Assembly: GCF_011516925.1 (NCBI RefSeq)
Contig: NZ_WOTG01000005.1
Location: 1 to 64,000 of the forward strand
Length of the DNA: 64,000 bases
Direction of reading: 5' to 3'
Source: Acetobacter fabarum
GTDB lineage: Bacteria > Pseudomonadota > Alphaproteobacteria > Acetobacterales > Acetobacteraceae
The notes under the pieces were generated by a model. The model saw only the letters and a program-made list of their open reading frames with translations, had not been told where the DNA came from and did not search any database. The translations under genes and the position numbers were made by a program. Below are positions 25,824 through 36,226 of this stretch, one piece after another. Numbering within the stretch: the stretch's first letter is position 1; each line of letters starts with the position of its first letter.

Positions 25824-27260
25824 CTAGTGCGCGACAGGGGTGCTCCCCACCGCAAGGCCGGCTCCTCTGGGGTCCGTCCAGCCAAAGCACCGGCCAGCCC
25901 CACCAGAAAGCCCACCAGGGCAGGACACAAAGTTGGCCCGCCCGTTGCCATTGGTCACCTGCGGGCGCACGCCTGCAACCGCTGCCTGCAAGGCAATGGC
26001 CGCCGTATCAGCCGCCACATTCTGCCCCGAGGCCGTAGCGGCCGCGCGGAAATCCGTGCCCTGATGCACAATACCCGCTGCCAGCAGGGGGAGCGGCCTT
26101 TGTGCGGGAGAAGCCCCCAGCACAATGCCGGTCGAACCTGCAATACGCCCTGTGCCGAACAGATTGTTCATGCTCAGTGCGCAGGCCACGGTCTGGCCCT
26201 GCCGGTCGGTCACAACAAAGGAGGTGGAGGCTGGCAGCGCAGGCAGCGCCCCGCCGGAGGAGAGGCTGCCAGAATTAAGCAGTGCCTGTGCATCGGCCAC
26301 CATGGTCGCACTGCCCTTGCCGCTCTGGCGCGCCCGCCATGCCGCTACAACACGCTCCCCACCACGGCCACCGGCCATATAGGCCGCAGCCATGCCAACC
26401 CCGCCATCGGCTGGGGGAGGAAGAAAACTGATGTCCAGCCCACGGGCATGCACCGTAAGCGGGGGCTCGGCCACGGGAACATCCCCTCGCAGGTCGGCAG
26501 AGGACAGGCCACCACCCGCAGCCTGCGCCCCTTCAATAAAGGTCTGGGCCAGAGCGCCTGTGTACAGGTCACCCACCCCGGCAATGCGCATGCGCTCAAG
26601 TGCTCCCGCCAGACGGGTCTGCACCAGTATGTCATCTGCTGCCAGCACATGCCCGCTGTCGTTACCAAAAACGGCACGTGCCTTGTCATCCGCCAAAAGG
26701 GAGGACTGAACAGCCGCCAGATCCGCTGCCAGCAACCCTCCGACGGGCACCCCGCGGGAGGCCAGATTCCGCGCAGGCACAATAAGGTCTGCAAAATCCA
26801 CGCTGCCATAACGCATCTGCATCAGGAACAGCCCACGCGCGAGCAGGGGCACGGATGCAGGCCGGTCTGCCTGTGCGTTGGTCTGGGCAGCACCCTGAGG
26901 CACAAAAACAAACGCCTGTCCCGCAGGCTCACCCGGACGCCATGCAAGGCAGGCCCCGCCCCCACCAAGGGAGGCGCGCGATGGCAGGGAAACCGAAAGC
27001 GCAAGCCCCAGTGCCGCAGCTGCGTCCGCCGCATTGCCACCCTTGGCCAGAATGTCCCGCGCGACCAGAGCCGCGCGCGGTTCATCCGCCGCCACAGCCC
27101 CGACAAACCCGCTGACAACCGGCTGGTTCACGTGGTCATCCGCCCCCCCACAGGCCGCCAGTGTGCTGGTCAGGGCAAGAGCAAGCGCTGCCGCGCGGGC
27201 ACGACCGGGCAAGCCGGTGCGGGGCAGGACAGAACGGTGTTTGTTGAATCGGGCAGCCAC
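25824..27260 (-). CDS. Degenerate gamma-glutamyltransferase-like lipoprotein
   Basis: GTG 27260 behind GGAG opens a 478-residue frame with a lipoprotein signal (ALALALTSTLAACGG, lipobox LAAC). The fold is GGT-like: AARDILAKGGNAADAAAALG-type opening (here ALVARDILAKGGNAADAAAA), SLGGGGACLAWRPG, FADLIVPARNLASRG and TSFVVTDRQGQTVACALSMN. Several GGT active-site features look lost by eye alignment: TTH at the autoprocessing threonine reads STS, PPPSSGG reads PPPADGG, and PLSSMSPT reads PLPLLAAG. It is also about 100 residues shorter than E. coli Ggt. Probably not a normal glutathione hydrolase. Lies upstream of recA on the same strand. Confidence 0.75.
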   Translation of the reverse strand: MAARFNKHRSVLPRTGLPGRARAAALALALTSTLAACGGADDHVNQPVVSGFVGAVAADEPRAALVARDILAKGGNAADAAAALGLALSVSLPSRASLGGGGACLAWRPGEPAGQAFVFVPQGAAQTNAQADRPASVPLLARGLFLMQMRYGSVDFADLIVPARNLASRGVPVGGLLAADLAAVQSSLLADDKARAVFGNDSGHVLAADDILVQTRLAGALERMRIAGVGDLYTGALAQTFIEGAQAAGGGLSSADLRGDVPVAEPPLTVHARGLDISFLPPPADGGVGMAAAYMAGGRGGERVVAAWRARQSGKGSATMVADAQALLNSGSLSSGGALPALPASTSFVVTDRQGQTVACALSMNNLFGTGRIAGSTGIVLGASPAQRPLPLLAAGIVHQGTDFRAAATASGQNVAADTAAIALQAAVAGVRPQVTNGNGRANFVSCPGGLSGGAGRCFGWTDPRGAGLAVGSTPVAH

Positions 27261-27453
27261 GCCTAGCGCTCTCCACTTCTGGGCCCGTCCGGCGGGCAGA
27301 CGTTTTTGTACTTTAATCTCATAGCTGGATTACCCTGCTTTGGGGCTATCAGCAACACAACTTGCGTGGCACCTTTGTTGCAGAACACTCTGTGTATTCC
27401 CTTGCCCCAAGCGGGCGGGCACCGTAGCGTCCTGTTTTACGGATAAGGACACC

Positions 27454-28230
27454 ATGCAAAAACTGATCTCATCTTTCTATCGTCTGACAGCCTCAGGCGC
27501 TCTGGCAACCCTGCTTGCACTGGGCGGCCAGACAGCCGCACATGCTGCAACCGATGGCAGCTTTACCCCCGCCCAGCGGGCCGAGATTGTCTCGATCGTA
27601 CGCAATGCGCTTAAAACCGACCCCACAATCCTGACCGATGCCGTGGCAGCCATGCAGAGCAAGGCATCAGAGCAGAAGGCGACATCCGCACTGGATGTTG
27701 TCCGCCACAACAAGGCGCAGTTTGGCAACAGCACAAGCGACATTGTTCTGGGCAACCCCCACGGCAAGCTGAGCATTGTCGAGTTTTATGACCCGCGCTG
27801 CCCTTACTGCCGCAAGGTGCTGCCAGACCTTGATGCACTGGTTGCCGCTGAACCGGACCTGAAGCTGGTGGAAAAGGTCATTCCCGTACTGGGGCCGAAC
27901 AGTGTGCTGGATTCCCAGGCTATTGTGGCCGCCGGTTTGCAGAATGCCTACAAGCCGTTCCAGCAGGCTCTTATGGCCGACACCTCCGCCCCCGGCATGG
28001 AACGTATCCGCCATGCAGCGGCACTGGCCGGGCTGGATGCGGACCGGCTGGTAAAGGACATGAAAAGCCCCGCCGTAGCCACAGCACTGGCACAGAACGT
28101 AGCCCTTGCCCGCTCGATTGATCTGGATGGCACGCCTACCTTTATTATTGGCGAACAGCAGATTATTCCCGGCGCGGTCTCTCTGGACGACCTGAAAGCT
28201 GCGGTTGAAAAGCTGAAGCAGGCGCACTAA
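27454..28230 (+). CDS. DsbA-family periplasmic thiol oxidoreductase/isomerase
   Basis: 258 residues from ATG 27454 (AGGA five bases upstream). A signal peptide (FYRLTASGALATLLALGGQT, cleavage near AHA-ATDG) is followed by a helical N-terminal extension (FTPAQRAEIVSIVRNALKTD) and the thioredoxin-like domain with LSIVEFYDPRCPYCRKVLPD, so the active site is CPYC. The cis-proline loop is DLDGTPTFIIGEQQIIPG. This layout matches the ScsC/BdbD-like DsbA family common in alphaproteobacteria, some of which act as isomerases. A hairpin follows the gene. Confidence 0.88.
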   Translation: MQKLISSFYRLTASGALATLLALGGQTAAHAATDGSFTPAQRAEIVSIVRNALKTDPTILTDAVAAMQSKASEQKATSALDVVRHNKAQFGNSTSDIVLGNPHGKLSIVEFYDPRCPYCRKVLPDLDALVAAEPDLKLVEKVIPVLGPNSVLDSQAIVAAGLQNAYKPFQQALMADTSAPGMERIRHAAALAGLDADRLVKDMKSPAVATALAQNVALARSIDLDGTPTFIIGEQQIIPGAVSLDDLKAAVEKLKQAH

Positions 28231-28244
28231 CCGCCATAGGCACA

Positions 28245-28287
28245 CCATCCGGGCATACCTGTGCCCGGATGGTAATACCACCTTTTT
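28245..28287 (+). terminator. Probable terminator after the DsbA-family gene
   Basis: CCATCCGGGCA pairs with TGCCCGGATGG (11 base pairs, six-base loop), but the T-run comes about ten bases after the stem, so it is a strong hairpin and a weak intrinsic terminator. The rest of 28288-28492 is AT-rich with no gene. Confidence 0.55.
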
Positions 28288-28492
28288 ATGACACAGACTT
28301 TTTACCAAACTTTCATATTAATTTTATAGACTTCACTTTTTTAAAACCTGTTTGAAATGGACGGATTTGCAGTTCTCTCCCGCAATCCGTCAACACGGCG
28401 GCCAGCGGAGCGACACAAAACTGTCACTTTACCCTTCGCAAAAACTGGCACTACGCTCAAAAACCCTTTTATTTTAACCAAAAAATAGACAA

Positions 28493-29746
28493 ATGACCCT
28501 GCCGCAAACATTCGACCAGCACAGCATGGGTTCCCTCGCGCAAGACGGATTCAGACTCAGCCCGACAGAATCCGGAAGTGCCGTCATGGAGATTTTTAAA
28601 AATCATCCAGACACCCATCATATTTGCATTATTAACGCCAGGAATATTCCCGTTGGCGTGGTGGAAAGGCAAAAGTTCCTTTCCCTTATGTCCAGTCCGT
28701 TTTCATACGCCCTGTATCACAAACGCCCTGTTACACTGCTGATGGATGATAGCCCACTTATGGTGGAGGCCAGAACGCCCATTCTGGATTTTACAAAAAA
28801 GATTCTGAACAACAAAATATCCGACATTAACAAATCTTTTATAATTACACATAACCAGTGCTACGTTGGCACGGCCACTCCGTTTGACCTTATGCGGATG
28901 TCCTACCTCCACAGCAATCGTATTTCAGATACACTCCAGACCAGAACCATAACGCTGCATGAAACACTGCATAAAATCCAGACCGCAACCCATTCGATCA
29001 GTGCGGAATCCCGCAGCCTGAGGGATGAGTCCGAAAACCTTTCGGAGCGGAACCGCACGCAAAACCAGCATTTGCAGGAATCTGACAAACGCATAAAATC
29101 AACCATAGAAAAAACCCAAGACCAGAATATAAAAATGGAAGAATCCAGAAATTATATTCAACATGCGTCCACCAGCATACGGGAATCATGCGTAAAAATT
29201 AACGACACCATAGAAAAATTCAAAAAAATATCGGAAGCATCAGAAGATATTGGTAAAATTCTTAATATCATGAAAAGCATTTCTTCCCAGATCAATATTC
29301 TGGGGATCAATGCAACCATAGAAGCCTCCAAGGCTGGCAGCTATGGTGCTGGCTTTGGTGTAGTTGCGCAGGAAATCCGTAGCCTGTCACACATGACATC
29401 GGAATCTCTGCTCCGCACCAGAACACTTATCTCCTACTTGCAGGATTCCATACATACCTGCTCCGGCTCCATGTGCGACAACTCCCAGACACTGGCCGGC
29501 ATTATTCACCACGTTGAAAAAATAAAGCGTTCCTTTAAAGAGTTTGAAGAAACCGCACTGGTGCAAAAAGAAGAAATTAACCAACTGCACCAGATTATGC
29601 AGAAACTCAATGTCTCCACCGCCCAGAATAACGAAACAGTGCATAACACCAACGCGATCTGCGACAATCTGTTCATCAATGTTTCAGAACTGGCGCAAAT
29701 GACAAGTAACATGCACAGCCTGCCAGCACATTATAACCTGCAATAA
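28493..29746 (+). CDS. Soluble methyl-accepting chemotaxis-type protein
   Basis: 417 residues with no signal peptide or membrane segment. The first about 145 residues look like a pair of CBS-like repeats (MEIFKNHPDTHHICIINARN, IPVGVVERQKF... then SPLMVEARTPILDFTKKILN, CYVGTATPFDLMRMSY); this assignment is tentative. The rest is a long helical signalling domain with a recognisable MCP tip, KSISSQINILGINATIEASK and GAGFGVVAQEIRSLSHMTSE, diverged from the usual QTNLLALNAAIEAARAGE. The DNA is clearly more AT-rich than its neighbours, and no Shine-Dalgarno is seen before the ATG. It has its own terminator and no che or fla genes around it, so transfer or relaxed selection is possible. Confidence 0.82.
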   Translation: MTLPQTFDQHSMGSLAQDGFRLSPTESGSAVMEIFKNHPDTHHICIINARNIPVGVVERQKFLSLMSSPFSYALYHKRPVTLLMDDSPLMVEARTPILDFTKKILNNKISDINKSFIITHNQCYVGTATPFDLMRMSYLHSNRISDTLQTRTITLHETLHKIQTATHSISAESRSLRDESENLSERNRTQNQHLQESDKRIKSTIEKTQDQNIKMEESRNYIQHASTSIRESCVKINDTIEKFKKISEASEDIGKILNIMKSISSQINILGINATIEASKAGSYGAGFGVVAQEIRSLSHMTSESLLRTRTLISYLQDSIHTCSGSMCDNSQTLAGIIHHVEKIKRSFKEFEETALVQKEEINQLHQIMQKLNVSTAQNNETVHNTNAICDNLFINVSELAQMTSNMHSLPAHYNLQ

Positions 29747-29775
29747 AAAACCCTCCATTTTCATGGAGGGTTTTT
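29746..29775. terminator. Bidirectional terminator between MCP-like gene and hemA
   Basis: AAACCCTCCAT pairs with ATGGAGGGTTT around a short loop, with an A-run before and TTTTT after, between convergent genes. Confidence 0.92.
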
Positions 29776-29809
29776 AAACAGTTCAGACCAGAACAGGGCC
29801 GGTTCTGCC

Positions 29810-31081
29810 TCAGGCTACGTTTTCGACCTTTTGCGCAACCGGCTGGGGAATAACCCCTTCCTCGCGCAGAAGATGTGCAAGTGCGCGCACCATATCGTCC
29901 ATCATCTCATCCGTATGGAAGGGTCCGGGCGTCAGGCGCAGGCGCTCGGTGCCTTCGGGCACGGTCGGGTAGTTGATCGGCGTTGCATAATGGCCAAACT
30001 CCACCAGAAGACGGCGGCAGATCCGCTTGCAGCGCTCGGCATCCCCAATGGGAATGGGCACAATATGGCTTGGCGTCATGGTAAAGGGCACACCGGCAGC
30101 CCGCAGGCGCTGGCGCATGGTATGCACACGCTCAAACAGGGACTCGCGCCGCCAGTTTTCTGCCCGCACCTTGCGCACGCTGGTCAGCGCCGCCCCCACC
30201 ACGGATGGCGGCAGGGCTGTGGTGAAAATAAACCCCGATGCCGTTGAGCGCAGGAAGTCCACAATTTCGGCCGAAGCGGTAATGTAGCCCCCATGCACGC
30301 CAAAGCCCTTGGCCAGCGTGCCCTCAATAATGTCCACCTGATCGGCCACACCATCGCGCTGCGATACGCCGCCACCTTCCTGCCCGTACAGCCCTACGGC
30401 ATGCACTTCGTCCAGATAGGTCAGGGCATTGTATTTTCTGGCCAGAGCACAGATCGCGCCAATGTCGGACATGTCTCCATCCATGGAGTACACGCTCTCA
30501 AACGCAATCAGCTTGGGGGCATCAGCCGGGGCTGCGGCCAGCTTGGCTTCAAGGTCCTGCAGGTCGTTATGTTCAAAAATAACGGTCTGGGAGCCACGCG
30601 CACCCTTGATGCCCGCAATCATGGAGGCATGGTTCAGGCGGTCGGAAAAACAGATCCAGCCGGGCATCGACGTCAGGATTGTCTGTAGGCTGGCCTGATT
30701 GGACACATAACCCGAAATAAAGAGCAGCCCGGCTTCCTTGCCATGCAGGGCGGCCAGTTCGGCTTCCAGCTGGTTATGCAGCGGGCTGGTGCCAGCAATA
30801 TTGCGCGTGCCCCCCGCTCCTGCGCCATGCTCGCGAATGGCGGCAATGGCGGCATCCTGCACTTCGGGCACTACACCCATGCCCAGATAGTCGTTTGTGG
30901 ACCAGACGATAACCTCACGCCCTTCGGGCATGTTGGCCACGTATTCCTCATACAGGGGAAAGCGTTCTGCCTGACGCGCAAGTGGCGTAAAGGTTCTGTA
31001 ACGCCCCTGCTGCTTGATCCGCCCCAGCGCTTCCTCACAGTGTTCGTAAAATGGATGCCGGGCGTTCTTGATCGCTCCCAC
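29810..31081 (-). CDS. hemA: 5-aminolevulinate synthase
   Basis: PLP enzyme joining glycine and succinyl-CoA, the first step of heme synthesis by the C4 route of alphaproteobacteria. I chose GTG 31081 (nine bases after GAGGAG), giving 423 residues; the open frame runs on to 31195 but that would overlap the next gene. Seen: [80 protein letters not shown] and the PLP lysine in [19 protein letters not shown] is usually about 405 residues, so the C-terminal [10 protein letters not shown] tail is a small extension. Confidence 0.95.
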   Translation of the reverse strand: MGAIKNARHPFYEHCEEALGRIKQQGRYRTFTPLARQAERFPLYEEYVANMPEGREVIVWSTNDYLGMGVVPEVQDAAIAAIREHGAGAGGTRNIAGTSPLHNQLEAELAALHGKEAGLLFISGYVSNQASLQTILTSMPGWICFSDRLNHASMIAGIKGARGSQTVIFEHNDLQDLEAKLAAAPADAPKLIAFESVYSMDGDMSDIGAICALARKYNALTYLDEVHAVGLYGQEGGGVSQRDGVADQVDIIEGTLAKGFGVHGGYITASAEIVDFLRSTASGFIFTTALPPSVVGAALTSVRKVRAENWRRESLFERVHTMRQRLRAAGVPFTMTPSHIVPIPIGDAERCKRICRRLLVEFGHYATPINYPTVPEGTERLRLTPGPFHTDEMMDDMVRALAHLLREEGVIPQPVAQKVENVA

Positions 31082-31184
31082 GCTTGTTTTCTCCTCGCTT
31101 CTCGTCAGAAACGGTCGGGGCATGGGCTTACCCATCGGCCGTCTGGCCTTTTGTCTTCGTACTTTTGCGTTTCGGTTCGGTAAC

Positions 31185-31661
31185 CTATCGCACATACACC
31201 CGTATGGTGGGCTTCGTCACCGACGAATCCGGCATAGCGGACATTTCCACCTGTGCTTCGGGCGCGCCTGCGTCCACCAGTTCCTGCATAATGGCGTGTC
31301 CGTCATGCTGGACAAGCTCCTGCAAGGCGGTCTGTTCCGCCTCCTGCCCGGCCTGTGGTGGCACCAGACAGCTTACAACAAAGAGCACTTCCTTTTTACG
31401 CGCAAGAGCCTTGTGCGCAATCTGGTCCACCGGCGCCTTCCATTCCGCCTGTGGCGTGCCCGCCACCAGCTCAATCAGGGGCGGCACGGGTGGCGGACCG
31501 GGAGGAGGAGGGGGAATATACGGTTTGGGCTCAACGCTGGCGGAAGGGTCAAACGTTCTCTGGTCCAGCGGTTTGCACCCGACCATGCCCGCCAGCAGGC
31601 AGACCGAGAGCGCCGCCCCAACAGCGCGCCCCCCTTTTGCGGCATGAAAAACAGACAGCAT
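31185..31661 (-). CDS. Small lipoprotein, unknown function
   Basis: ATG 31661 gives 158 residues. A hydrophobic leader ends in LLAGMVGC, a usable lipobox, so the mature protein would begin at that cysteine and be membrane-anchored. A proline-rich linker ([20 protein letters not shown]) leads to a C-terminal domain of about 90 residues with [19 protein letters not shown] and [20 protein letters not shown]. The ending resembles OmpA-like/Gly-zipper-free periplasmic domains only vaguely, so no family is claimed. hemA starts about 100 bases downstream on the same strand. Confidence 0.65.
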   Translation of the reverse strand: MLSVFHAAKGGRAVGAALSVCLLAGMVGCKPLDQRTFDPSASVEPKPYIPPPPPGPPPVPPLIELVAGTPQAEWKAPVDQIAHKALARKKEVLFVVSCLVPPQAGQEAEQTALQELVQHDGHAIMQELVDAGAPEAQVEMSAMPDSSVTKPTIRVYVR

Positions 31662-31915
31662 GACCGGACCACTCTCCACTTGAAACAAGGCAGCGCACCA
31701 GACGCACGTATTTTACAAGGTATCCGCCCCTTCTTTCGCGCTCCCACGCGCCCGGCGCAAGCCCTTACGCCTGTAACCCGGCTGCAAAACGCGTATTCGA
31801 CCGCCAAACTGCCTCTTGCGGGTACCGTTTGCTCTCTGGTTAACTACCCAGCGGCACCGGGCGGGTTGCACGGGGCACTTCTGTACTGCACTCCCTTGGG
31901 CAAAACACAGGGCTG

Positions 31916-33871
31916 ATGGCCGGCACATCTTCCACAGACCACACCATACCACACGCCTCCCACACGCAGGACGCCCTTGTGCTGCGTATGGACAAGGCAG
32001 CCCGCGCGCTTCTGGCCTCCGCCACCACGGAAGAGGACACCCGGACCGAACTCCAGACCATGTGCCTGCCCATGACAGCGCTATGGTGCCGCATTCTCCG
32101 CTTTGACCCCGCAATGCCCACATGGCCGGACAGGGACCGCTGCGTAGTACCCTCTTCCGCCATGCTGCCCCTGCTGGCCGCCATGTTACGCCTGACTGCC
32201 CCCGTCGGCGCGCAGGAATTAAGCCCAACGCTGGAATATGGCCAGCACCCGGCCGTGGAAATTGCCACAGGCCCAGCGGGGCAGGGCATGGCTGCGGCGG
32301 CCGGTATGGCGCTGGCCGAACAGCATCTGGCCAAACGCTATGGCCGCTCCCTTGTAAACCACCGCACATGGGTGCTGGCGCGTGACAGTGATCTGGCCAC
32401 AGGTGTTGCGCTGGAAGCCGCACAACTGGCCAGCCGCTTTGGCCTGAACCGCATGGCCGTACTTGTCTGCCCCTCCCCTCTGACCGACCCGGCTGATTTT
32501 TCGGACTCACTGGCCCGGTTTGGGGCATCGGGGTGGAGTGTGCGCAAAGTGCGTGCCCATGACCTTGGTGGCATTATGGCAGCGCTACAGGCCACGCTGC
32601 GGGCCAGAAAACCGACCCTTGTTGCCTGTATGCCCGAATGCTGCGCCACCCTGCCCGACCTGCCAGCGGAGGAGGAGCTGACCGGCCCATGGAGCCCCAC
32701 CGCCCGGCGTGGTGGCTCCATCCGCCGCTCCTGGCTGCGCAGGCTGGCCCAGCACCGCGCCCGTGCGGATTTTGAGCGTGAACAGTCCGGCAAGGCCCGC
32801 CAGACCATGCGGGAGGACTGGGGGCGGCTCTGGCGCCAGACCATGCGCGCAGCCCCCGATGGCTCATCCCAGCAGGCAGCCTTTGCCGGGCTGCGCTCAC
32901 TGGCAATACTCCGGCAGGATGTGGCCATTCTGGCCGCCACCTCCAGCACCAGAAGTTCACGCCGGGCCAACCTGCCCATCCCCTTCAGCAATACCGCGCA
33001 ACCTTGTGGCATACAGGAGCATGGCATGGCGGGCATGCTCAACGGCATGGCCCGCCACGGGGGTATTCTGCCCTGCGGCGTAGCCGGGATGATGACCATT
33101 GACCGCATGCGCTCGGCTTTGCGCATGACGGCACTCATGCGCAGCAAGGTGCTCTACCTGCTAACCGATGACGGGCTGGCCCTGAGCGATAACGGCGGCG
33201 GCTGGCAACCTGTGGAACAGCTAGCCAGCCTGCGCGCCATGCCGCATCTGGCCGTTTTCCGCCCGGCCTGTGCCGATGAAACCTTTGCCTGCTGGCAGGC
33301 TGCCCTGAACTGGCCGCAAGGCCCGGCCCTGCTGATCCTGTGCCCACACCCCCCACCGCCACGCGCAGCCCGGCGGGCCGGGCATTACGGCGGCCCATCC
33401 CATGGCGGCTACCTTATAAGCTGTGGTGCGGGGGAGCGGCACGTCACGCTCATGGCATCCGGCCCCGAGGTTGCCATTGCCACGCAGGCAGGGCAGCATC
33501 TGGCCGAGCAGGGGCTGAACGTGGCTGTTGTTTCCATCCCCTGCTGGGAGGTTTTTGCACAGCAGCCAGCCGCCTACCGCACAGCCGTGCTGGGGCAGGA
33601 GGGTTTGCGCGTGGGAATAGAAGCCGCAAGCAGCTTTGGCTGGGAACGCTGGCTGGGAGCAGATGGAATTTTCGTTGGCATGGATGATTTTGGCATATCC
33701 GCCCCTGCCAACGCGGTGTATGAACGCTTTGGCATTACAGCTGGAGCGATCTGCGAGAAAGTGCTTGCACGTTTTCTTGCATCTGGAGCGCAAAAGGACT
33801 CGTCCCCTACCGCCCCACCCCCGTCCCGGCTGGAAGCCCTGGACATGTCACTAACGATAACAAGATCATAA
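31916..33871 (+). CDS. Transketolase-like protein with lost cofactor and catalytic motifs
   Basis: 651 residues with transketolase architecture: PP-domain segment [40 protein letters not shown], Pyr-domain segment [20 protein letters not shown] (catalytic Glu kept) and a C-terminal domain ([40 protein letters not shown]). Key positions are changed: the SGHPG histidine region reads SATTEED, LSNGHGS reads VVPSSAM, and the thiamine diphosphate motif GDGDLMEG reads ARDSDLATG without the later N. It therefore looks like a pseudo-enzyme. gap begins 20 bases after the stop, then pgk, so it is the first gene of a lower-glycolysis operon. A separate active transketolase must exist elsewhere. Confidence 0.85.
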   Translation: MAGTSSTDHTIPHASHTQDALVLRMDKAARALLASATTEEDTRTELQTMCLPMTALWCRILRFDPAMPTWPDRDRCVVPSSAMLPLLAAMLRLTAPVGAQELSPTLEYGQHPAVEIATGPAGQGMAAAAGMALAEQHLAKRYGRSLVNHRTWVLARDSDLATGVALEAAQLASRFGLNRMAVLVCPSPLTDPADFSDSLARFGASGWSVRKVRAHDLGGIMAALQATLRARKPTLVACMPECCATLPDLPAEEELTGPWSPTARRGGSIRRSWLRRLAQHRARADFEREQSGKARQTMREDWGRLWRQTMRAAPDGSSQQAAFAGLRSLAILRQDVAILAATSSTRSSRRANLPIPFSNTAQPCGIQEHGMAGMLNGMARHGGILPCGVAGMMTIDRMRSALRMTALMRSKVLYLLTDDGLALSDNGGGWQPVEQLASLRAMPHLAVFRPACADETFACWQAALNWPQGPALLILCPHPPPPRAARRAGHYGGPSHGGYLISCGAGERHVTLMASGPEVAIATQAGQHLAEQGLNVAVVSIPCWEVFAQQPAAYRTAVLGQEGLRVGIEAASSFGWERWLGADGIFVGMDDFGISAPANAVYERFGITAGAICEKVLARFLASGAQKDSSPTAPPPSRLEALDMSLTITRS

Positions 33872-33891
33872 AAAGTACGGAGACACATCCC

Positions 33892-34914
33892 ATGGCAGTC
33901 AAAATCGCCATCAATGGCTTTGGTCGTATCGGTCGCCTTGTGCTGCGCGGCATTATTGAAAGCGGACGCACCGACGTTGTGCCCGTAGCCATTAACGATC
34001 TGGGCAGCGTTGAAGATAACGCCCACCTCCTGAGCTATGACAGCGTGCACGGCCGCCTGCCTGCGGACGTTCGGGTGGAAAACGGCAAGCTGGTCATTTC
34101 CGCCAATGGCCGCACATGGGACCCGATTACCGTTTCCGCCGAGCGTGACCCCTCCAAGGTACCGTTTGCAGGCGTGGACGTGGCCATGGAATGTACCGGG
34201 CTGTTCACCACCAAGGAAAAAGCAGGCCTGCTGCTGGCTGCTGGTGCACGCAAGGTTATTGTCTCCGCCCCGGCAACGGATGTGGATGCAACCATCGTCT
34301 TCGGCGTGAATGAAGATGTGCTGACATCGGATATGACCGTCATCTCCAATGCCTCGTGCACCACCAACTGCCTGGCCCCCATTGCCAAGGTGATGGAAGA
34401 CGCCTTTGGCATCGAACGTGGCTACATGGTGACCATCCACTCCTACACCGGCGACCAGCGCACGGTGGACACGCTGCACAAGGACCTGCGCCGCGCCCGT
34501 GCCGCAGGCATGAACATGATCCCCACCTCCACAGGGGCAGCCCGCGCCGTGGGTCTGGTTCTGCCGCAGCTCAAGGGCAAGCTGGATGGCACGGCCATCC
34601 GTGTGCCTACGGCCAATGTTTCCGTCGTCTCGCTCGACTTCGTGCCCAAAACGGCTCCCGGCAGCGTGGAAGAGGTCAACAACGCGATCAAGGCCGTTGT
34701 GGACTCCGGCAAAATGAAGAACGCACTGGCCTATAACGAAGCCCCTCTGGTCAGCTCCGACTTCAACCACGCCATTGCCTCCTCCACCTTTGATGCCACG
34801 CAGACCGCACTGGTCGATGGCGGCAAGCTGGTGCGCGTGTGCTCCTGGTATGACAACGAGTGGGGCTTCTCCAACCGTATGTCCGATACGGCAGCCCTGT
34901 TTGGATCGCTCTAA
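33892..34914 (+). CDS. gap: Glyceraldehyde-3-phosphate dehydrogenase, type I
   Basis: Oxidises glyceraldehyde-3-phosphate to 1,3-bisphosphoglycerate. 340 residues with the Rossmann start [40 protein letters not shown], the catalytic cysteine in [20 protein letters not shown], histidine and substrate loop [20 protein letters not shown], and [16 protein letters not shown] at the end. Ribosome site GGAG is ten bases upstream. The TAA stop overlaps the pgk ATG by one base (TAATG), a sign of translational coupling. Confidence 0.97.
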   Translation: MAVKIAINGFGRIGRLVLRGIIESGRTDVVPVAINDLGSVEDNAHLLSYDSVHGRLPADVRVENGKLVISANGRTWDPITVSAERDPSKVPFAGVDVAMECTGLFTTKEKAGLLLAAGARKVIVSAPATDVDATIVFGVNEDVLTSDMTVISNASCTTNCLAPIAKVMEDAFGIERGYMVTIHSYTGDQRTVDTLHKDLRRARAAGMNMIPTSTGAARAVGLVLPQLKGKLDGTAIRVPTANVSVVSLDFVPKTAPGSVEEVNNAIKAVVDSGKMKNALAYNEAPLVSSDFNHAIASSTFDATQTALVDGGKLVRVCSWYDNEWGFSNRMSDTAALFGSL

Positions 34915-36140
34915 TGGCTACCAATCTCCCCTTTGCCACGCTGGATACGCTGGACCCCAAGGGCAAGCGCATCCTGCTCCGCGTGGATCTGAACGTCCCC
35001 ATGAAGGACGGACAGGTTACCGATCAGACCCGCATTGAGCGGGTCGTTCCCACCATTCGGGAACTGGCGGAAAAAGGCGGGCGGGTTATTCTGCTCAGCC
35101 ATTTTGACCGGCCCAAGGGCCAGGTTGTACCGGCCATGTCGCTCAAACCCATTGCCACGGCACTGGCCACGGCACTGGGTCGCCCGGTCAGTTTTGCCCA
35201 TGACTGCATTGGGCCTGAAACAGAAGCCGCAACCCGCACCATGAATGACGGGGACGTTCTGCTGCTGGAAAACACCCGCTTCCAGCCCGGTGAAGAACGT
35301 AATGACGCAGAACTTTCCGCAGCACTTGCCAATCTGGGCGATGTGTATGTGAACGATGCGTTCTCCGCCGCACACCGCGCCCATGCCTCCACGGCCGGGA
35401 TTGCCACCCATCTGCCATCCTTTGGTGGCCGACTGATGGAAGCGGAGCTGCAGGCCCTGTACGCAGCACTGGAAAACCCCGAACGCCCCGTGGGGGCCAT
35501 TGTGGGCGGAGCCAAGATTTCCACCAAGCTCCAGCTGCTCGAAAACCTGCTGGACAAGGTGGACATGCTGGCTATTGGCGGCGCCATGGCCAACACGTTT
35601 CTGGCAGCTCAGGGCCTGAGCGTTGGCAAATCGCTCAAGGAAGAGGACATGCTGGACACGGCCCGCCTGATTATGGCGCAGGCCAAAGCCAAGAACTGCG
35701 ACCTGATCCTGCCGGTTGACATGATCATCTCCGAAGACTTCATGGCAGGAGCCCCCACCAGCACCGTGCCATCCAACGCCATTCCCGATGGCTGGATGGC
35801 GCTTGATGTGGGGCCGGAAACGGTCAAGCTGCTCAACAGCAAGCTGGCAGGGCTTAAAACGCTGGTCTGGAACGGCCCGCTGGGCGTGTTTGAACTGCCT
35901 CCGTTTGATGAGGGCACAAATGCCGTGGCACAGGAAGCTGGCCGACTGACCAAGGCTGGCCAGCTGAAAACCGTTGCCGGTGGGGGGGATACCGTATCCG
36001 CCCTGCGCCATGCGGGTGTGCTGCATGACATGACCTATGTCTCGACCGCTGGTGGCGCTTTTCTGGAATGGCTTGAAGGCAAGATTCTGCCGGGCCTGAC
36101 CGCAATCAGCACCACGCTGGAAAAAACCCTGCCGATCTAA
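34914..36140 (+). CDS. pgk: Phosphoglycerate kinase
   Basis: Makes ATP from 1,3-bisphosphoglycerate. ATG 34914 shares its A with the gap stop. 408 residues: [104 protein letters not shown] and [16 protein letters not shown]. Length and motifs are complete. A long hairpin follows. Confidence 0.97.
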   Translation: MATNLPFATLDTLDPKGKRILLRVDLNVPMKDGQVTDQTRIERVVPTIRELAEKGGRVILLSHFDRPKGQVVPAMSLKPIATALATALGRPVSFAHDCIGPETEAATRTMNDGDVLLLENTRFQPGEERNDAELSAALANLGDVYVNDAFSAAHRAHASTAGIATHLPSFGGRLMEAELQALYAALENPERPVGAIVGGAKISTKLQLLENLLDKVDMLAIGGAMANTFLAAQGLSVGKSLKEEDMLDTARLIMAQAKAKNCDLILPVDMIISEDFMAGAPTSTVPSNAIPDGWMALDVGPETVKLLNSKLAGLKTLVWNGPLGVFELPPFDEGTNAVAQEAGRLTKAGQLKTVAGGGDTVSALRHAGVLHDMTYVSTAGGAFLEWLEGKILPGLTAISTTLEKTLPI

Positions 36141-36158
36141 CGCGCAGGACCAGACCAT

Positions 36159-36201
36159 ATCAGGCGCTTGTGGCTTACTTTGTAACCCGCAAGCGCCTGA
36201 T
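36159..36201. terminator. Hairpin closing the gap-pgk operon
   Basis: A 12-base perfect stem (ATCAGGCGCTTG with CAAGCGCCTGAT) around a 19-base loop lies between the convergent pgk and acyltransferase genes. It is followed by CTCATTTTAAAA, a modest T-run. Confidence 0.65.
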
Positions 36202-36226
36202 CTCATTTTAAAACCCACAGACAACC

